Part shown: positions 11,293-18,830 of the stretch, piece by piece
Layout: each line of letters opens with the position of its first letter
Position numbering within the stretch: position 1 is the stretch's first letter
Virus record (IMG/VR): IMGVR_UViG_3300037502_000354
Span: 1-31,419 of that record
From: a virus
Length of the DNA: 31,419 nucleotides
Strand: one strand, 5' to 3'
Made by a program: the position numbers and the translations under genes
Notes under the pieces: model-generated
Told to the model about the DNA's origin: nothing
What the model saw: the letters and a program-made list of their open reading frames with translations, nothing else
Databases searched by the model: none

Positions 11293-11315
11293 ACCGTGTG
11301 AAAAAGGAGAAAGTC

Positions 11316-11459
11316 ATGGATGACCTGCAATACCTTCACTACCAAACACAATTAGAGGAGCAACAGTATGCTGAACTGGATTCGGATGGTTCGGTATTAC
11401 CTACGGTGCGGCCACAACTTGATGACCGCAATCAAACTAACGAGGGAGAGATCAAATGA
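11316..11459 (+). CDS. Small early protein (47 aa)
   Basis: This is the first gene of the rightward operon. It encodes 47 residues, MDDLQYLHYQTQLEEQQYAE, LDSDGSVLPTVRPQLDDRN, ending GEIK. It is acidic and Gln-rich. AAAGGAGA lies 5 nt before the ATG and its TGA overlaps the next ATG (ATGA). I do not recognise a family. Its position right after the strongest promoter suggests an early host-takeover or regulatory peptide; this is inference. Confidence 0.7.
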   Translation: MDDLQYLHYQTQLEEQQYAELDSDGSVLPTVRPQLDDRNQTNEGEIK

Positions 11460-11959
11460 GTTCAAGCAATACAGGCATCGTAAACATACGCGGTAAGGAG
11501 TACCAGACCGTAGCCCTGCGGGTTCAGAAGTTCCGCGAAGCACATCCTACCTGGGCGCTTACCTCCGAGGTTCTGTTCCGCGACGCAGATTGTGTAGTAA
11601 TGAAATCCATCATCGCAGACGAAACCGGACGCGTACTAGCCACCGGCCACGCAGAGGAATACCGCAAGTCTTCACAGATCAACGGAACATCTGCCCTAGA
11701 GAACGCAGAGACATCTGCACACGGTCGCGCTCTTGCGGCTCTGGGGATCGGCGGGACAGAGTTTGCCTCGGCTAACGAAGTACAGAACGCAATCCACCAG
11801 CAAGTAGAGAAACCTCACCCACGCCGCGGTGCGCTAGAGGTAGCGTTCAAGGCAGTAGACAGTATGGCAAGCCTCCAGGCTCTCTGGCAGAACCTGAGTG
11901 CGGAAGACAAGAAGATTGCAGCAGACCTTAAAGACATTGCAAAGGAGCGAGTCAAATGA
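11456..11959 (+). CDS. Probable single-strand annealing protein (Sak/Erf-like)
   Basis: This 167-residue protein reads NIRGKEYQTVALRVQKFREA, then DADCVVMKSIIADETGRVLA, TGHAEEYRKSS, and the motif ALENAETSAHGRALAALGIG. Motifs such as ETSAxGRALAxLG occur in phage ssDNA annealing proteins of the Sak/Rad52-like group, though the match is by eye. The same operon encodes a YqaJ exonuclease and an SSB-like protein, making a Red-type recombination set. It could instead be another ssDNA-associated family. It starts at the ATGA overlap with the first gene. Confidence 0.5.
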   Translation: MSSSNTGIVNIRGKEYQTVALRVQKFREAHPTWALTSEVLFRDADCVVMKSIIADETGRVLATGHAEEYRKSSQINGTSALENAETSAHGRALAALGIGGTEFASANEVQNAIHQQVEKPHPRRGALEVAFKAVDSMASLQALWQNLSAEDKKIAADLKDIAKERVK

Positions 11960-12180
11960 ACGAGGCATACCTAATCATCCAGATGCAGGAAGCGGTAAAC
12001 AAACTCACCCGCCTTACGCGGGCATCTCGGAATGTGGATTACTTAGAGATCCGCAACATCTGTAACCAGATTGAGAACGATGCCCACGCTCTCTGGCAAT
12101 GGGCCATGAACGCAGAAGAGGCTTTGGATTTGGAGTCTTGGAGACTTATGCGCGAACGCCACATAAGGAAGCAACCATGA
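11956..12180 (+). CDS. Small helical protein (74 aa)
   Basis: This 74-residue protein, MNEAYLIIQMQEAVNKLTR, ICNQIENDAHALWQW, ALDLESWRLMRERHIRK, is almost all helix with a Trp-containing hydrophobic face and a basic C-terminus. It starts with an ATGA overlap on the annealing-protein gene and ends overlapping the next start. I do not recognise a family; it is probably an accessory of the recombination operon. Confidence 0.65.
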   Translation: MNEAYLIIQMQEAVNKLTRLTRASRNVDYLEIRNICNQIENDAHALWQWAMNAEEALDLESWRLMRERHIRKQP

Positions 12181-12359
12181 ACTACTCAGACCGCGAAGAA
12201 GTAAAAGCCTATGTTGAGAAGATGCTTGGTGAAGACTACGAGCATCTTTCAAATTGGATCGCTAGTGAACTTTATTACGCCTACCAGCGCGGCAACTCCG
12301 AGGGTTGGTCTGGTTGCTTAAAGGTAGTAAACAAAACATTATTCAAGGAGGCGGCATGA
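12177..12359 (+). CDS. Small acidic/aromatic protein (60 aa)
   Basis: This 60-residue protein starts MNYSDREEVKAYVEKMLGED, then ASELYYAYQRGNSEGWSG. An AAGGA site lies about 7 nt before the ATG at 12177, whose bases overlap the previous stop. A longer in-frame start at 12099 would lie inside the previous gene and is less likely. It is probably helical. No function is visible. Confidence 0.65.
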   Translation: MNYSDREEVKAYVEKMLGEDYEHLSNWIASELYYAYQRGNSEGWSGCLKVVNKTLFKEAA

Positions 12360-12445
12360 ACGAACACTTGGACGGCTTCTTGGTGGCGGTGTGTCTCGCA
12401 GCGCTTTTCCTGATGGTCAACTTTCTGCCAGGGCTCTTCTTATGA
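12356..12445 (+). CDS. Tiny single-pass membrane peptide (29 aa)
   Basis: This gene encodes 29 residues: MNEHLDGF followed by a hydrophobic stretch LVAVCLAALFLMVNFLPGLF. AAGGAGG, the strongest ribosome site in this operon, precedes the ATG by about 5 nt. Both ends overlap neighbours (ATGA). A short charged N-terminus and one membrane span suggest an inner-membrane peptide that could alter host membrane physiology or act as an accessory holin-like protein. No homology can be claimed. Confidence 0.6.
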   Translation: MNEHLDGFLVAVCLAALFLMVNFLPGLFL

Positions 12446-12819
12446 TTACGACACAGAACGCAAGACCAGAAGAACAACTTCTTAGTGCGGTCGTGGCATT
12501 GGCAATAGAAGATGCTTGCTTACCACCAACAAGAAGTTTGGACAAAAAAACGCTCGTTATGAACCGTCATGCTTTCACCGCATACAGGTTCTTGTTTACG
12601 CACTCAGATCCATACTTGGAACTGTTAAACATAGATCCAAAGTCATTTCGAGAGCGAATACTTGTACAACTTCAAGACCTGACGCACAACCGACCCTTTA
12701 ATGTTTCCAACAGGCCAGATGACATCATAAGCCGCCGCAAGCGTATGTTTAAGATGAATCATCACTTGTACCACCAAAAAGGTATGAAAGACAGTTTTGT
12801 GGAGGATGAGGACGAATGA
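12442..12819 (+). CDS. Conserved phage protein of unknown function (125 aa)
   Basis: This 125-residue protein contains PEEQLLSAVVALAIEDACLP, AYRFLFTHSDPYLELLNID, then FRERILVQL and a Lys/His-rich tail ending in acidic residues. This pattern resembles a small phage protein family I have seen next to recombination genes, without assigned function. I use the ATG at 12442, which overlaps the stop of the membrane peptide gene; an in-frame start at 12391 would lie inside that gene. It is probably helical. Confidence 0.7.
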   Translation: MITTQNARPEEQLLSAVVALAIEDACLPPTRSLDKKTLVMNRHAFTAYRFLFTHSDPYLELLNIDPKSFRERILVQLQDLTHNRPFNVSNRPDDIISRRKRMFKMNHHLYHQKGMKDSFVEDEDE

Positions 12820-13064
12820 ACGCCACTTATCTTAAAGATGTACAAAAAGAGACATTTTGGATGGGAGTCGCCCTAGGAGTGTTGACTACATTGTTAGTCA
12901 TACTCTCTTTTGATAAACTGTTAGATACGCAAGTCTCGTCGGTAGAGATGCCGCACGATGTGATTGCCGCGTACAACATGGGCATCAAAGACGCTCTTAA
13001 AACTAATCCAGCGGGCGCAGAGTTAGAGATGGCTTGCCTGGAACTATGGGGAAATAAACAATGA
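12816..13064 (+). CDS. Small single-pass membrane protein (82 aa)
   Basis: This 82-residue protein has one membrane span at about residues 15-32 (MGVALGVLTTLLVILSF) after a short charged N-terminus. A periplasmic-like segment follows that ends YNMGIKDALKTNP, then LEMACLELWGNKQ. That C-terminal pattern (GxxDALKTxP... LEMACxxLW) resembles small phage membrane proteins I recognise. It starts with an ATGA overlap and ends overlapping the exonuclease start. Function is unknown. Confidence 0.7.
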   Translation: MNATYLKDVQKETFWMGVALGVLTTLLVILSFDKLLDTQVSSVEMPHDVIAAYNMGIKDALKTNPAGAELEMACLELWGNKQ

Positions 13065-13729
13065 AAGTAAGCGGAATTCCTTACGAAGTCGAGTTGGAGC
13101 GCAATGCTAACCAACTGCAAGGGACTGGCGAATGGTTTAACGCCAGGACAGGGAAGTTGACCGCAAGCAGGATGCGTTCGGCTATGAAGCGCCTCAAGAA
13201 CGGGGAGGATAGTGCGGAGCGAAAGAATCTCAAGATTGAGATACTTTGCGAGAGGATGACCGGAGACATTGTGGATAAGTTTGTTAGTACCGCAATGCAA
13301 TGGGGCATAGAGAAGGAGCCAGAGGCGAAAGCAGCTTACGAAGCCAAGACCGGACGGATCATCACCGATGTTGGGTTTATAGACCACCCGCGTATAGAGT
13401 TTTGCGGGGCCAGTCCTGACGGGTTTGTAGATGATGGGCTTATAGAGATCAAATGCCCGAACACCTCTACCCATGTTGGCTGGATCTTAGATGGAGGCAT
13501 ACCGGAGGAGCATAAAGCGCAGATGACCCTGCAAGCCGCCGTAACGGGTCGCAGTTGGGTTGACTTCGTTTCCTATGACCCTCGTATGCCAGAGGCTCAG
13601 CAACTGCTTGTGCGCCGTTTCTACCCCACTCCTGCGGAGATTGCGGAAATAGAGGAAGAAGCAAAGAAGTTTTTGCAGGAAGTAGATGTACTTTTTGACA
13701 CCATCACACGACGGGAGATGATTGAATGA
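13061..13729 (+). CDS. YqaJ/lambda-type exonuclease
   Basis: This 222-residue protein is a PD-(D/E)XK recombination exonuclease. WFNARTGKLTASRM (about 25-38) is the YqaJ start motif, MQWGIEKEPEA (79-89) follows, and the active site is GASPDGFVDDGLIEIKCP with D120, E129 and K131. It would resect dsDNA to expose single strands for the annealing protein encoded upstream. AlkE-like or RecE families share this core, but the length and order fit YqaJ. It is chained by overlaps to its neighbours. Confidence 0.9.
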   Translation: MKVSGIPYEVELERNANQLQGTGEWFNARTGKLTASRMRSAMKRLKNGEDSAERKNLKIEILCERMTGDIVDKFVSTAMQWGIEKEPEAKAAYEAKTGRIITDVGFIDHPRIEFCGASPDGFVDDGLIEIKCPNTSTHVGWILDGGIPEEHKAQMTLQAAVTGRSWVDFVSYDPRMPEAQQLLVRRFYPTPAEIAEIEEEAKKFLQEVDVLFDTITRREMIE

Positions 13730-13983
13730 CACAGTACGATAACAATATGCGCGGTCTCATAAGCAAGAATGACCGCAAGACGGAAGACAAACACCCAGAT
13801 ATAAAGGGTCAGTGCGAGATCAACGGTACAGAGTATTGGATCTCTGGCTGGCAGAAGGAGAGGAAAGACGGAACAGGGAAGTTCTACAGCCTAACCTTCC
13901 AGGCTAAGAACGATGCGCCACGCCCGATGCCGGAGCCAGCGCGTAATAGCGATCCATTCCTTGATGATGCGCCCCCGTTTTAA
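13726..13983 (+). CDS. Probable SSB-like protein
   Basis: This 85-residue protein has DKHPDIKGQCEINGTEYWIS, GWQKERKDGTGKFYSLTFQA, a small OB-like beta pattern resembling DUF736 proteins. It ends in an acidic tip DPFLDDAPPF like the C-terminal tail by which SSB proteins bind partners. It completes the exonuclease/annealing/SSB set. It ends on the same TTAA that holds the stop of the opposing lysozyme gene. Confidence 0.6.
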   Translation: MTQYDNNMRGLISKNDRKTEDKHPDIKGQCEINGTEYWISGWQKERKDGTGKFYSLTFQAKNDAPRPMPEPARNSDPFLDDAPPF

Positions 13984-14480
13984 GATAAGTAGAGCGCTTT
14001 CTCGTCCTGTCTGCGTCTGACAAGCCCAGGCAGGACTTTCCCACCACCTTTAGTCCACGCCATAAACGCCTCCGCAGCGCCCTCGTGGTCTCCCCTATTG
14101 GCCCTCATGCGGATGCTAGACCGCTGTAAATTTCCTAGCCCTGCATTAAAGGCGAAAGAGACAAGAGCGTCAAAGCGGCCTTGACTGCCAGCACTAGAGG
14201 GAACAAGTCGTAGAACACCGCGTTCAAAAGTTGCGACATCTTCCGAGAATAGTTCCTCGATCTCTTGTTTCGACCAGACACGGTTATCCTCATGTTTTAG
14301 CGGGTACTCTTTGCGGATCAGCCCAGGCTTATCTGTCCGCACCATAGGCAATCTGATCTGATCTTGATACAGAACATGGCCATAGCCAATCGTCCAGATA
14401 TGCGCGGGGCAAAGGTATGGTTTGCTGCGGAAGCCCTCATACCTGTGCATGAGATCCGCACCGGCCTTGCTTAACCTCAT
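13980..14480 (-). CDS. GH24 phage lysozyme (endolysin)
   Basis: This 166-residue enzyme hydrolyses peptidoglycan. The GH24 triad is clear in RYEGFRSKPYLCPAHIWT and TIGYGH: E15, C24 (in place of Asp) and T30, with the family spacing of 8 and 5 residues. FDALVSFAFNAGLGN and the late W..GGG.VLPGLVRRR follow as in T4-type lysozymes. No signal peptide or SAR-type hydrophobic start is present, so it depends on the holin encoded immediately upstream (ATGA overlap). It closes the late operon at a convergent junction. Confidence 0.93.
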   Translation of the reverse strand: MRLSKAGADLMHRYEGFRSKPYLCPAHIWTIGYGHVLYQDQIRLPMVRTDKPGLIRKEYPLKHEDNRVWSKQEIEELFSEDVATFERGVLRLVPSSAGSQGRFDALVSFAFNAGLGNLQRSSIRMRANRGDHEGAAEAFMAWTKGGGKVLPGLVRRRQDEKALYLS

Positions 14481-14980
14481 CGCTTCTGCCAGTTCCTAGA
14501 CCCGAACCAAAACCCAATGATTCCACCGAGCATTGCCATCTCATCCGTAGAGAAAACAATGTCCGCAAAGGCGATCACATCCTGGATCGTCATAAGTAGA
14601 TTGGGCTGGTTCAGTCCCCAATACATAAGATAGAAATTAATTAGCACCAACTCCAGCACGAAGATGTAGGTTATGGTGGGTCTTACTGTCCCGACATAGT
14701 TTGCCACCCAGGTAGATGCACGGTCTAAGACCTTCTGATCGTGTTCCAGCGCTGCCACGGTCATCTGGGCATCTGTCTGCATGGCAACCTGATCTGTGCG
14801 GATCTCTTCTACCCGAGCCTGCGCCGCAAAGCCTTGCGCTGCCAAAGCAAGTTCGCGCTCAGATTGCATCTTTGCAAGTTCTAGTTCGTGCTTCTTGTCT
14901 TGCTTGTCTTGAAAGTATTCCAGCAGTTTCGGCAGACCGGAAATAAGAAGACCGCCAAGAGTAGAGAGAAGAGAAAGCAT
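14477..14980 (-). CDS. Holin, GTA/3TM-type
   Basis: This 167-residue protein has a hydrophobic N-terminus (LLSTLGGLLISGLPKLLEYF), a long Gln/Glu/Ala helical segment, then two membrane spans near IFVLELVLINFYLMYWGL and MAMLGGIIGFWFGSRNWQKR. The VRPTITYIFV and GFWFGSRNW motifs match the GTA_holin_3TM family. It would form the membrane lesion that frees lysozyme. It precedes the lysozyme gene by an ATGA overlap. Confidence 0.85.
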   Translation of the reverse strand: MLSLLSTLGGLLISGLPKLLEYFQDKQDKKHELELAKMQSERELALAAQGFAAQARVEEIRTDQVAMQTDAQMTVAALEHDQKVLDRASTWVANYVGTVRPTITYIFVLELVLINFYLMYWGLNQPNLLMTIQDVIAFADIVFSTDEMAMLGGIIGFWFGSRNWQKR

Positions 14981-15466
14981 TTAGAGTCCCATTGCGATTT
15001 CTATCATTATGTAAATGCCCAGAGCCCCGACCGCAAGCACCCCAAGAATCAGAACGCCGGTGAAAAGGTCTTCAAGCAACTCCTGCCTGCGGAGTTTCTG
15101 CTCCTGGACAGCGCGAATCCGTCTCTCCCTGATCTGCCTGCGGAGTTCGTAAAACTCTCGTAGACCGTCCATGCCAAGATGGTTTAGACCACCGTAGAGG
15201 AATTCGTGACGAATGTCTTTCTCCATCTCCCGCAGCTTTACCTTTGCGGCATAGGAGTCAAACGCTTGTTTAGTGTCATCGCCAAACTTCAGCTTGGCAA
15301 AGAGTGGAGGTTTCTTAGGCTCAGAAGATTGCTCTAGGATGTCCGCAGCTTGAGCCCATTGGGAGAGTTGCCCCATCACATCCTGGACTTCGCGGCCTAC
15401 CTCCACCGCTTTCTTGATCCCGCCCCATATCGTAGAGATCGCTGCCAGGGCAGTAATGGGATCCAT
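14981..15466 (-). CDS. Membrane-anchored helical late protein
   Basis: This 161-residue protein is mostly helical: DPITALAAISTIWGGIKKAV, a Lys/Glu-rich middle with FDSYAAKVKLREMEKDIRH and LRRQIRERRIRAVQEQKLRR, then a C-terminal membrane span ILGVLAVGALGIYIMIEIAM. It is a common companion of holin genes in similar phages (KQAVALGKxLxDM-like start). It may be a spanin-like or lysis-timing factor, but no lipoprotein signal is seen. Its start abuts the previous stop. Confidence 0.65.
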   Translation of the reverse strand: MDPITALAAISTIWGGIKKAVEVGREVQDVMGQLSQWAQAADILEQSSEPKKPPLFAKLKFGDDTKQAFDSYAAKVKLREMEKDIRHEFLYGGLNHLGMDGLREFYELRRQIRERRIRAVQEQKLRRQELLEDLFTGVLILGVLAVGALGIYIMIEIAMGL

Positions 15467-15711
15467 TAGTCACCCTTTATAGACTGCGTAATTCCGATCC
15501 AGAGCGCGGCAACAACCGCCACCGCAACGGCTCCAAAGAACGCAAGAGTTCCGTGGTCTGCAATCTTTCTCAGTCGCTTGCCAAACCGCAAGTCCTGGCG
15601 GAACTCCTCCACGGACTCGGGCTTGTCTATATCTACACCAAGGATCGCAAAAGTCTTGCGGACTGCTCTATCCGCGATCTCGGCGCACTCTGGTCGGGTT
15701 CCGCAATCCAT
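15466..15711 (-). CDS. Small single-pass membrane protein (DUF6127-like)
   Basis: This 81-residue protein reads CAEIADRAVRKTFAILGVDI, EFRQDLRFGKRLRKIADH, then a membrane span FFGAVAVAVVAALWIGI. I recognise the ADRAVRKTFAILGVD...FREDLRFGxRxRKxADHG pattern from small phage membrane proteins near lysis genes. It may tune the holin. GGAG precedes the ATG by about 7 nt. Confidence 0.75.
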   Translation of the reverse strand: MDCGTRPECAEIADRAVRKTFAILGVDIDKPESVEEFRQDLRFGKRLRKIADHGTLAFFGAVAVAVVAALWIGITQSIKGD

Positions 15712-15714
15712 CTA

Positions 15715-16158
15715 TCACTCCGGCTTAACAGGCCACGATACGTTCCAGGGAAAACCAGCCTGTAGCGTAACATCCCGCAGTGACTGGCGATAGGTTGCCC
15801 ATGCAGCCTTATTCACCGGAGCATCTGCTACTTGTGTCCAGTCTGAGTCGGAAAGCAGCGTATTACGATGTTTCCGAACGCTGTCAGCTTCTTGCTTGTC
15901 TATGCTCGCAACCGTTTCTGCATCTGCGTCAGTTACAACCCACGCCCAAACCCAATTACCAGAAGCGTTTTGCGTGACCCCGTTTTTGCTTGCAGTTTGA
16001 TAGCGCGTAACTTGCGGGGCTGGCGACTCCAAAATTGGATCAATGTTTAGCCGGTTGAGTACCGCAGCATCCCAAACCGCAGGGAGTGAAACATTAGGAA
16101 ACATCTTGCGGATTTCGCCTTGGGACTTGATTTCGCCCGTTGACTTGAGTCGATACAT
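15715..16158 (-). CDS. Tail fibre assembly chaperone (Phage_tail_APC)
   Basis: This 147-residue protein ends with KHRNTLLSDSDWTQVADAPV, AWATYRQSLRDVTLQAGFP, WPVKP, the signature of Phage_tail_APC/DUF4376-type fibre chaperones. Residues 1-60 include an SGEIKSQGEIRKMFPN-like start that may touch the fibre tip. It directly follows the large fibre gene, as expected for a chaperone of that fibre. AAGGAG precedes the ATG. Confidence 0.85.
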   Translation of the reverse strand: MYRLKSTGEIKSQGEIRKMFPNVSLPAVWDAAVLNRLNIDPILESPAPQVTRYQTASKNGVTQNASGNWVWAWVVTDADAETVASIDKQEADSVRKHRNTLLSDSDWTQVADAPVNKAAWATYRQSLRDVTLQAGFPWNVSWPVKPE

Positions 16159-16168
16159 GGTTTGCTCC

Positions 16169-18139
16169 TTATGCGATTGCTAAGTAAATATAAGTGCCAG
16201 TGTTGACGTTTGCATTTGCGGTTGTTTCGTTTACGGTGAATCCTGTACCACTTACATCTATCCAGTCTTCGTCCGTATCTTCTGCTGCGCTACTGTTAAA
16301 CAGTAAGTAAGGATCATTACCAGCAACAAACCCACGGTAAGAATCGCCGACAATCCAGTTGCCTGTCGAATCTGTTCGTTTAACTAACACGAACCTTGGC
16401 TGAAACCCTGTGGTTACAGTAACAGAAGATCCGTTACCTGTATATGTACCTACCTTGGAAACTCCAGCAAGAGACGCAAATAAATATGCAACATAAGTGC
16501 TTGTAGAAGCATTTACCGCATTGTTTGTTCCTACTGAAAAAACTGTAGATGTTGGGCTAGTGTCATTCCAGTAAGTATTGTCATCAGCGGTTGCAGCATC
16601 TGTATTTAACACGAGATAGTCTGTGTTATCTCCAGCATAAACCGCCCAAGCGTTTGTTGTATTTCTGCGTTTAATTATCATCAACTCAGGAATAACATTT
16701 AAGTTATGACTAACAGTTCTATTTACTCCTGTTCCTGTATAGCAAACAATATCAAACACGCCTGGGGTTCTACGCCAGAATGAGTGGATGTAGTTCCCAT
16801 AAGAACCAACGCTCCACCCGTTATCCATCGTAATATTTTTTGAATCGTTTTTTAATGCTGCATAAGCGAAGCTAGTGGTTTCTTCTGCGGTAGTGCTTGA
16901 CTTTAGTTGGAAGTTTCCGCCACCGCTTGCGCTTTGTCCAGCCCACCCAATTCCACGCAAACGATCATAAAAACCACCCGTATAATTTCTATCCGTACCA
17001 TTCCTGCTGTATTGATAATAAAGATCAGGAGGCCAAGGAACATTAGAAGTATCTTGCGTATCAGCTTGCGCTTTTAATTCTGCATAGTACACATCTGTAC
17101 CAGCAGTAGGTTTCTTCATCGGCCCACGGCGAATGGCAATGTAGATGTAGGTAGTACCACTAACGTTGTAATGAGTAGCGGTAGAACTAGATACAAAACC
17201 AGTTGCGGTTGGTGCTGGCCCTGCGGTTGTAGTGTCTTCAGAATTTATGACATTTGCGAAAGTTCTTGTAGTTACTGTCCGTGCCAAACCAGACTGATTG
17301 TTAAACAAAACCCAATTCGATGCAGTGCCGGATGTAGATTTTATAAGCAAAAACTGCGGTTCATACCCCAACGTGATTTCGTTTCCTGCTGCACCGTTCC
17401 CAGTGTAACCACCGCAAGTAATTGCATTATCGCTCCCACTATCACCAAACCCACCAGCATCGTGAGCAAATAAGTATGCAACATAAGTTCCACCACTAGC
17501 GTTTACTTGAGTGGCGGTTCCTACTGAAAAAACTGTGCTAGTTGGTAGGGTGTCGTTCCAACGAGTATCGTCATCTGTTGTATTTGAAAACTGGTTTAGT
17601 ATTAAGTAATCAGTCTCTGGGTTTGCCGTATTTGCTCTGTGATAGACTTGCCAATCACCTGTTGTATTAGTCCTTTTCACCATAATACAACCAGGAACAG
17701 AGCCAAGATTATGAGAAATTGTCCTAGCTACTCCTGTTCCGGTATAACTAACTACATCAAAAAACTTAGGTGCTTTACGAAAAGTTAAACCAAAGTGGTT
17801 TTCTCCAAGAGCATTAACACCGACAGCATTTTCGATAGTAAACCCATTAGAATTAAAAGATGTTAAGCTGCTTGCTAAAGAAGCCTGAGCACCAGAACTA
17901 TCAGTGTTAATTTCATTTAATGTTCCACGGACTGTATCAAATAAAAAGTTTGATCTATTTGCGTTTCTTGCTTTGATCCAAACTAAACCGCCCTCACCAG
18001 AAAGATCAATTCCATTGGTAATGTTTAAGGTTGCGCTAGTACCAGTCCATAAATTATTAGAAAACACATCTTCTATATAAAGTTTGTCGCCGCCTCCCGC
18101 CCCTGCTGCGGCTTGCAGATTCGCAATTAAGTCTGCCAT
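16169..18139 (-). CDS. Tail fibre/receptor-binding protein with duplicated modules
   Basis: This 656-residue protein has an N-terminal anchor region, then beta modules of about 95 residues. Modules at 128-225 and 463-555 are near copies (SYTGTGVARTISHNLG against CYTGTGVNRTVSHNLN, and WNDTLPTSTVFSVGT against WNDTSPTSTVFSVGT). Modules at 243-336 and 564-656 form a second related pair with YTGNG and QFLLIK/RFVLVKR. These resemble DUF7483-type phage domains. The C-terminal copies probably form the distal tip. The gene looks AT-richer than the neighbouring virion genes and is followed by its assembly chaperone, so it likely determines host range. Confidence 0.85.
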   Translation of the reverse strand: MADLIANLQAAAGAGGGDKLYIEDVFSNNLWTGTSATLNITNGIDLSGEGGLVWIKARNANRSNFLFDTVRGTLNEINTDSSGAQASLASSLTSFNSNGFTIENAVGVNALGENHFGLTFRKAPKFFDVVSYTGTGVARTISHNLGSVPGCIMVKRTNTTGDWQVYHRANTANPETDYLILNQFSNTTDDDTRWNDTLPTSTVFSVGTATQVNASGGTYVAYLFAHDAGGFGDSGSDNAITCGGYTGNGAAGNEITLGYEPQFLLIKSTSGTASNWVLFNNQSGLARTVTTRTFANVINSEDTTTAGPAPTATGFVSSSTATHYNVSGTTYIYIAIRRGPMKKPTAGTDVYYAELKAQADTQDTSNVPWPPDLYYQYSRNGTDRNYTGGFYDRLRGIGWAGQSASGGGNFQLKSSTTAEETTSFAYAALKNDSKNITMDNGWSVGSYGNYIHSFWRRTPGVFDIVCYTGTGVNRTVSHNLNVIPELMIIKRRNTTNAWAVYAGDNTDYLVLNTDAATADDNTYWNDTSPTSTVFSVGTNNAVNASTSTYVAYLFASLAGVSKVGTYTGNGSSVTVTTGFQPRFVLVKRTDSTGNWIVGDSYRGFVAGNDPYLLFNSSAAEDTDEDWIDVSGTGFTVNETTANANVNTGTYIYLAIA

Positions 18140-18149
18140 GTTCTTTCCC

Positions 18150-18827
18150 TTACTTAATGTCTAAGCCAGCAGCAAACCCGAAATAGGTCGTTCCCGCGTC
18201 TCTTGTAGTAAAGACCAACTGATCCTTACCTGACGATGTAAGAGTGGGCGCAGTGCCTCCAGGCCAATCTACCGCAGCAGGCCATGCTTGCGTATAAGCG
18301 CCACCGTTTGTCAATTCCAGCACGAACCCGCAGAAGTCACCAGAAGCAACAGGGTTGGTAAAACTCCAGGTAGTCGCAGCGGTAGAGGTTGCAGAGAAGA
18401 AGTTTGCACTCTCGAAATTGATCGTTGCCGCAGTTCCTACGTTACCAAGTGCAGAGCCCTTAATCGCGTAGTCTAAGAGTTTTGGACGCTGGACATTGTT
18501 ATCCGTGAAGTTCACCGCAGCGTTAAACGTAGACGCGTTAGACACGTTTACGTTTGACAGGGTAGAGGACATCACGACCGCAGAGTTAAAGGTAGCGGTT
18601 CCCGTTACAGACGCACCTGAGAGGATCGTCGCGGTAGTAGCTACGATCTTGGCAGTCGTAACCGTATCACCAGATGATCCATCTATAAACTCTTTTAGCT
18701 GGGCCATCTGTTCCCGCATAGCGTTATTCACATCCGAGGGAGCCATGCCCTCTGCGATGTTTATCCCGCCGATGTCGGTATTGTTTGCTGCGTCCGAACT
18801 GTACTCGGAAAGTTTGTTCTTAGGCAT
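18150..18827 (-). CDS. Tail fibre/spike base protein
   Basis: This 225-residue protein opens NKLSEYSSDAANNTDIGGIN, IAEGMAPSDVNNAMREQMAQ, the usual anchor of phage fibres. Ala/Ser/Thr/Val repeats suited to beta structure follow, then SFTNPVASGDFCGFVLELTN and VFTTRDAGTTYFGF, a small C-terminal beta domain. It probably docks to the tail and carries or accompanies the larger fibre encoded next. AGGAG precedes the ATG by 5-6 nt. Confidence 0.75.
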   Translation of the reverse strand: MPKNKLSEYSSDAANNTDIGGINIAEGMAPSDVNNAMREQMAQLKEFIDGSSGDTVTTAKIVATTATILSGASVTGTATFNSAVVMSSTLSNVNVSNASTFNAAVNFTDNNVQRPKLLDYAIKGSALGNVGTAATINFESANFFSATSTAATTWSFTNPVASGDFCGFVLELTNGGAYTQAWPAAVDWPGGTAPTLTSSGKDQLVFTTRDAGTTYFGFAAGLDIK

Positions 18828-18830
18828 TTC

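Noticed and set aside
12827-13474. 215-residue minus-strand reading frame antisense to the membrane protein and exonuclease genes
   Set aside because: It lies opposite well-supported genes with overlapping starts and stops, has no ribosome site context and reads as unbiased sequence; it is a shadow frame.
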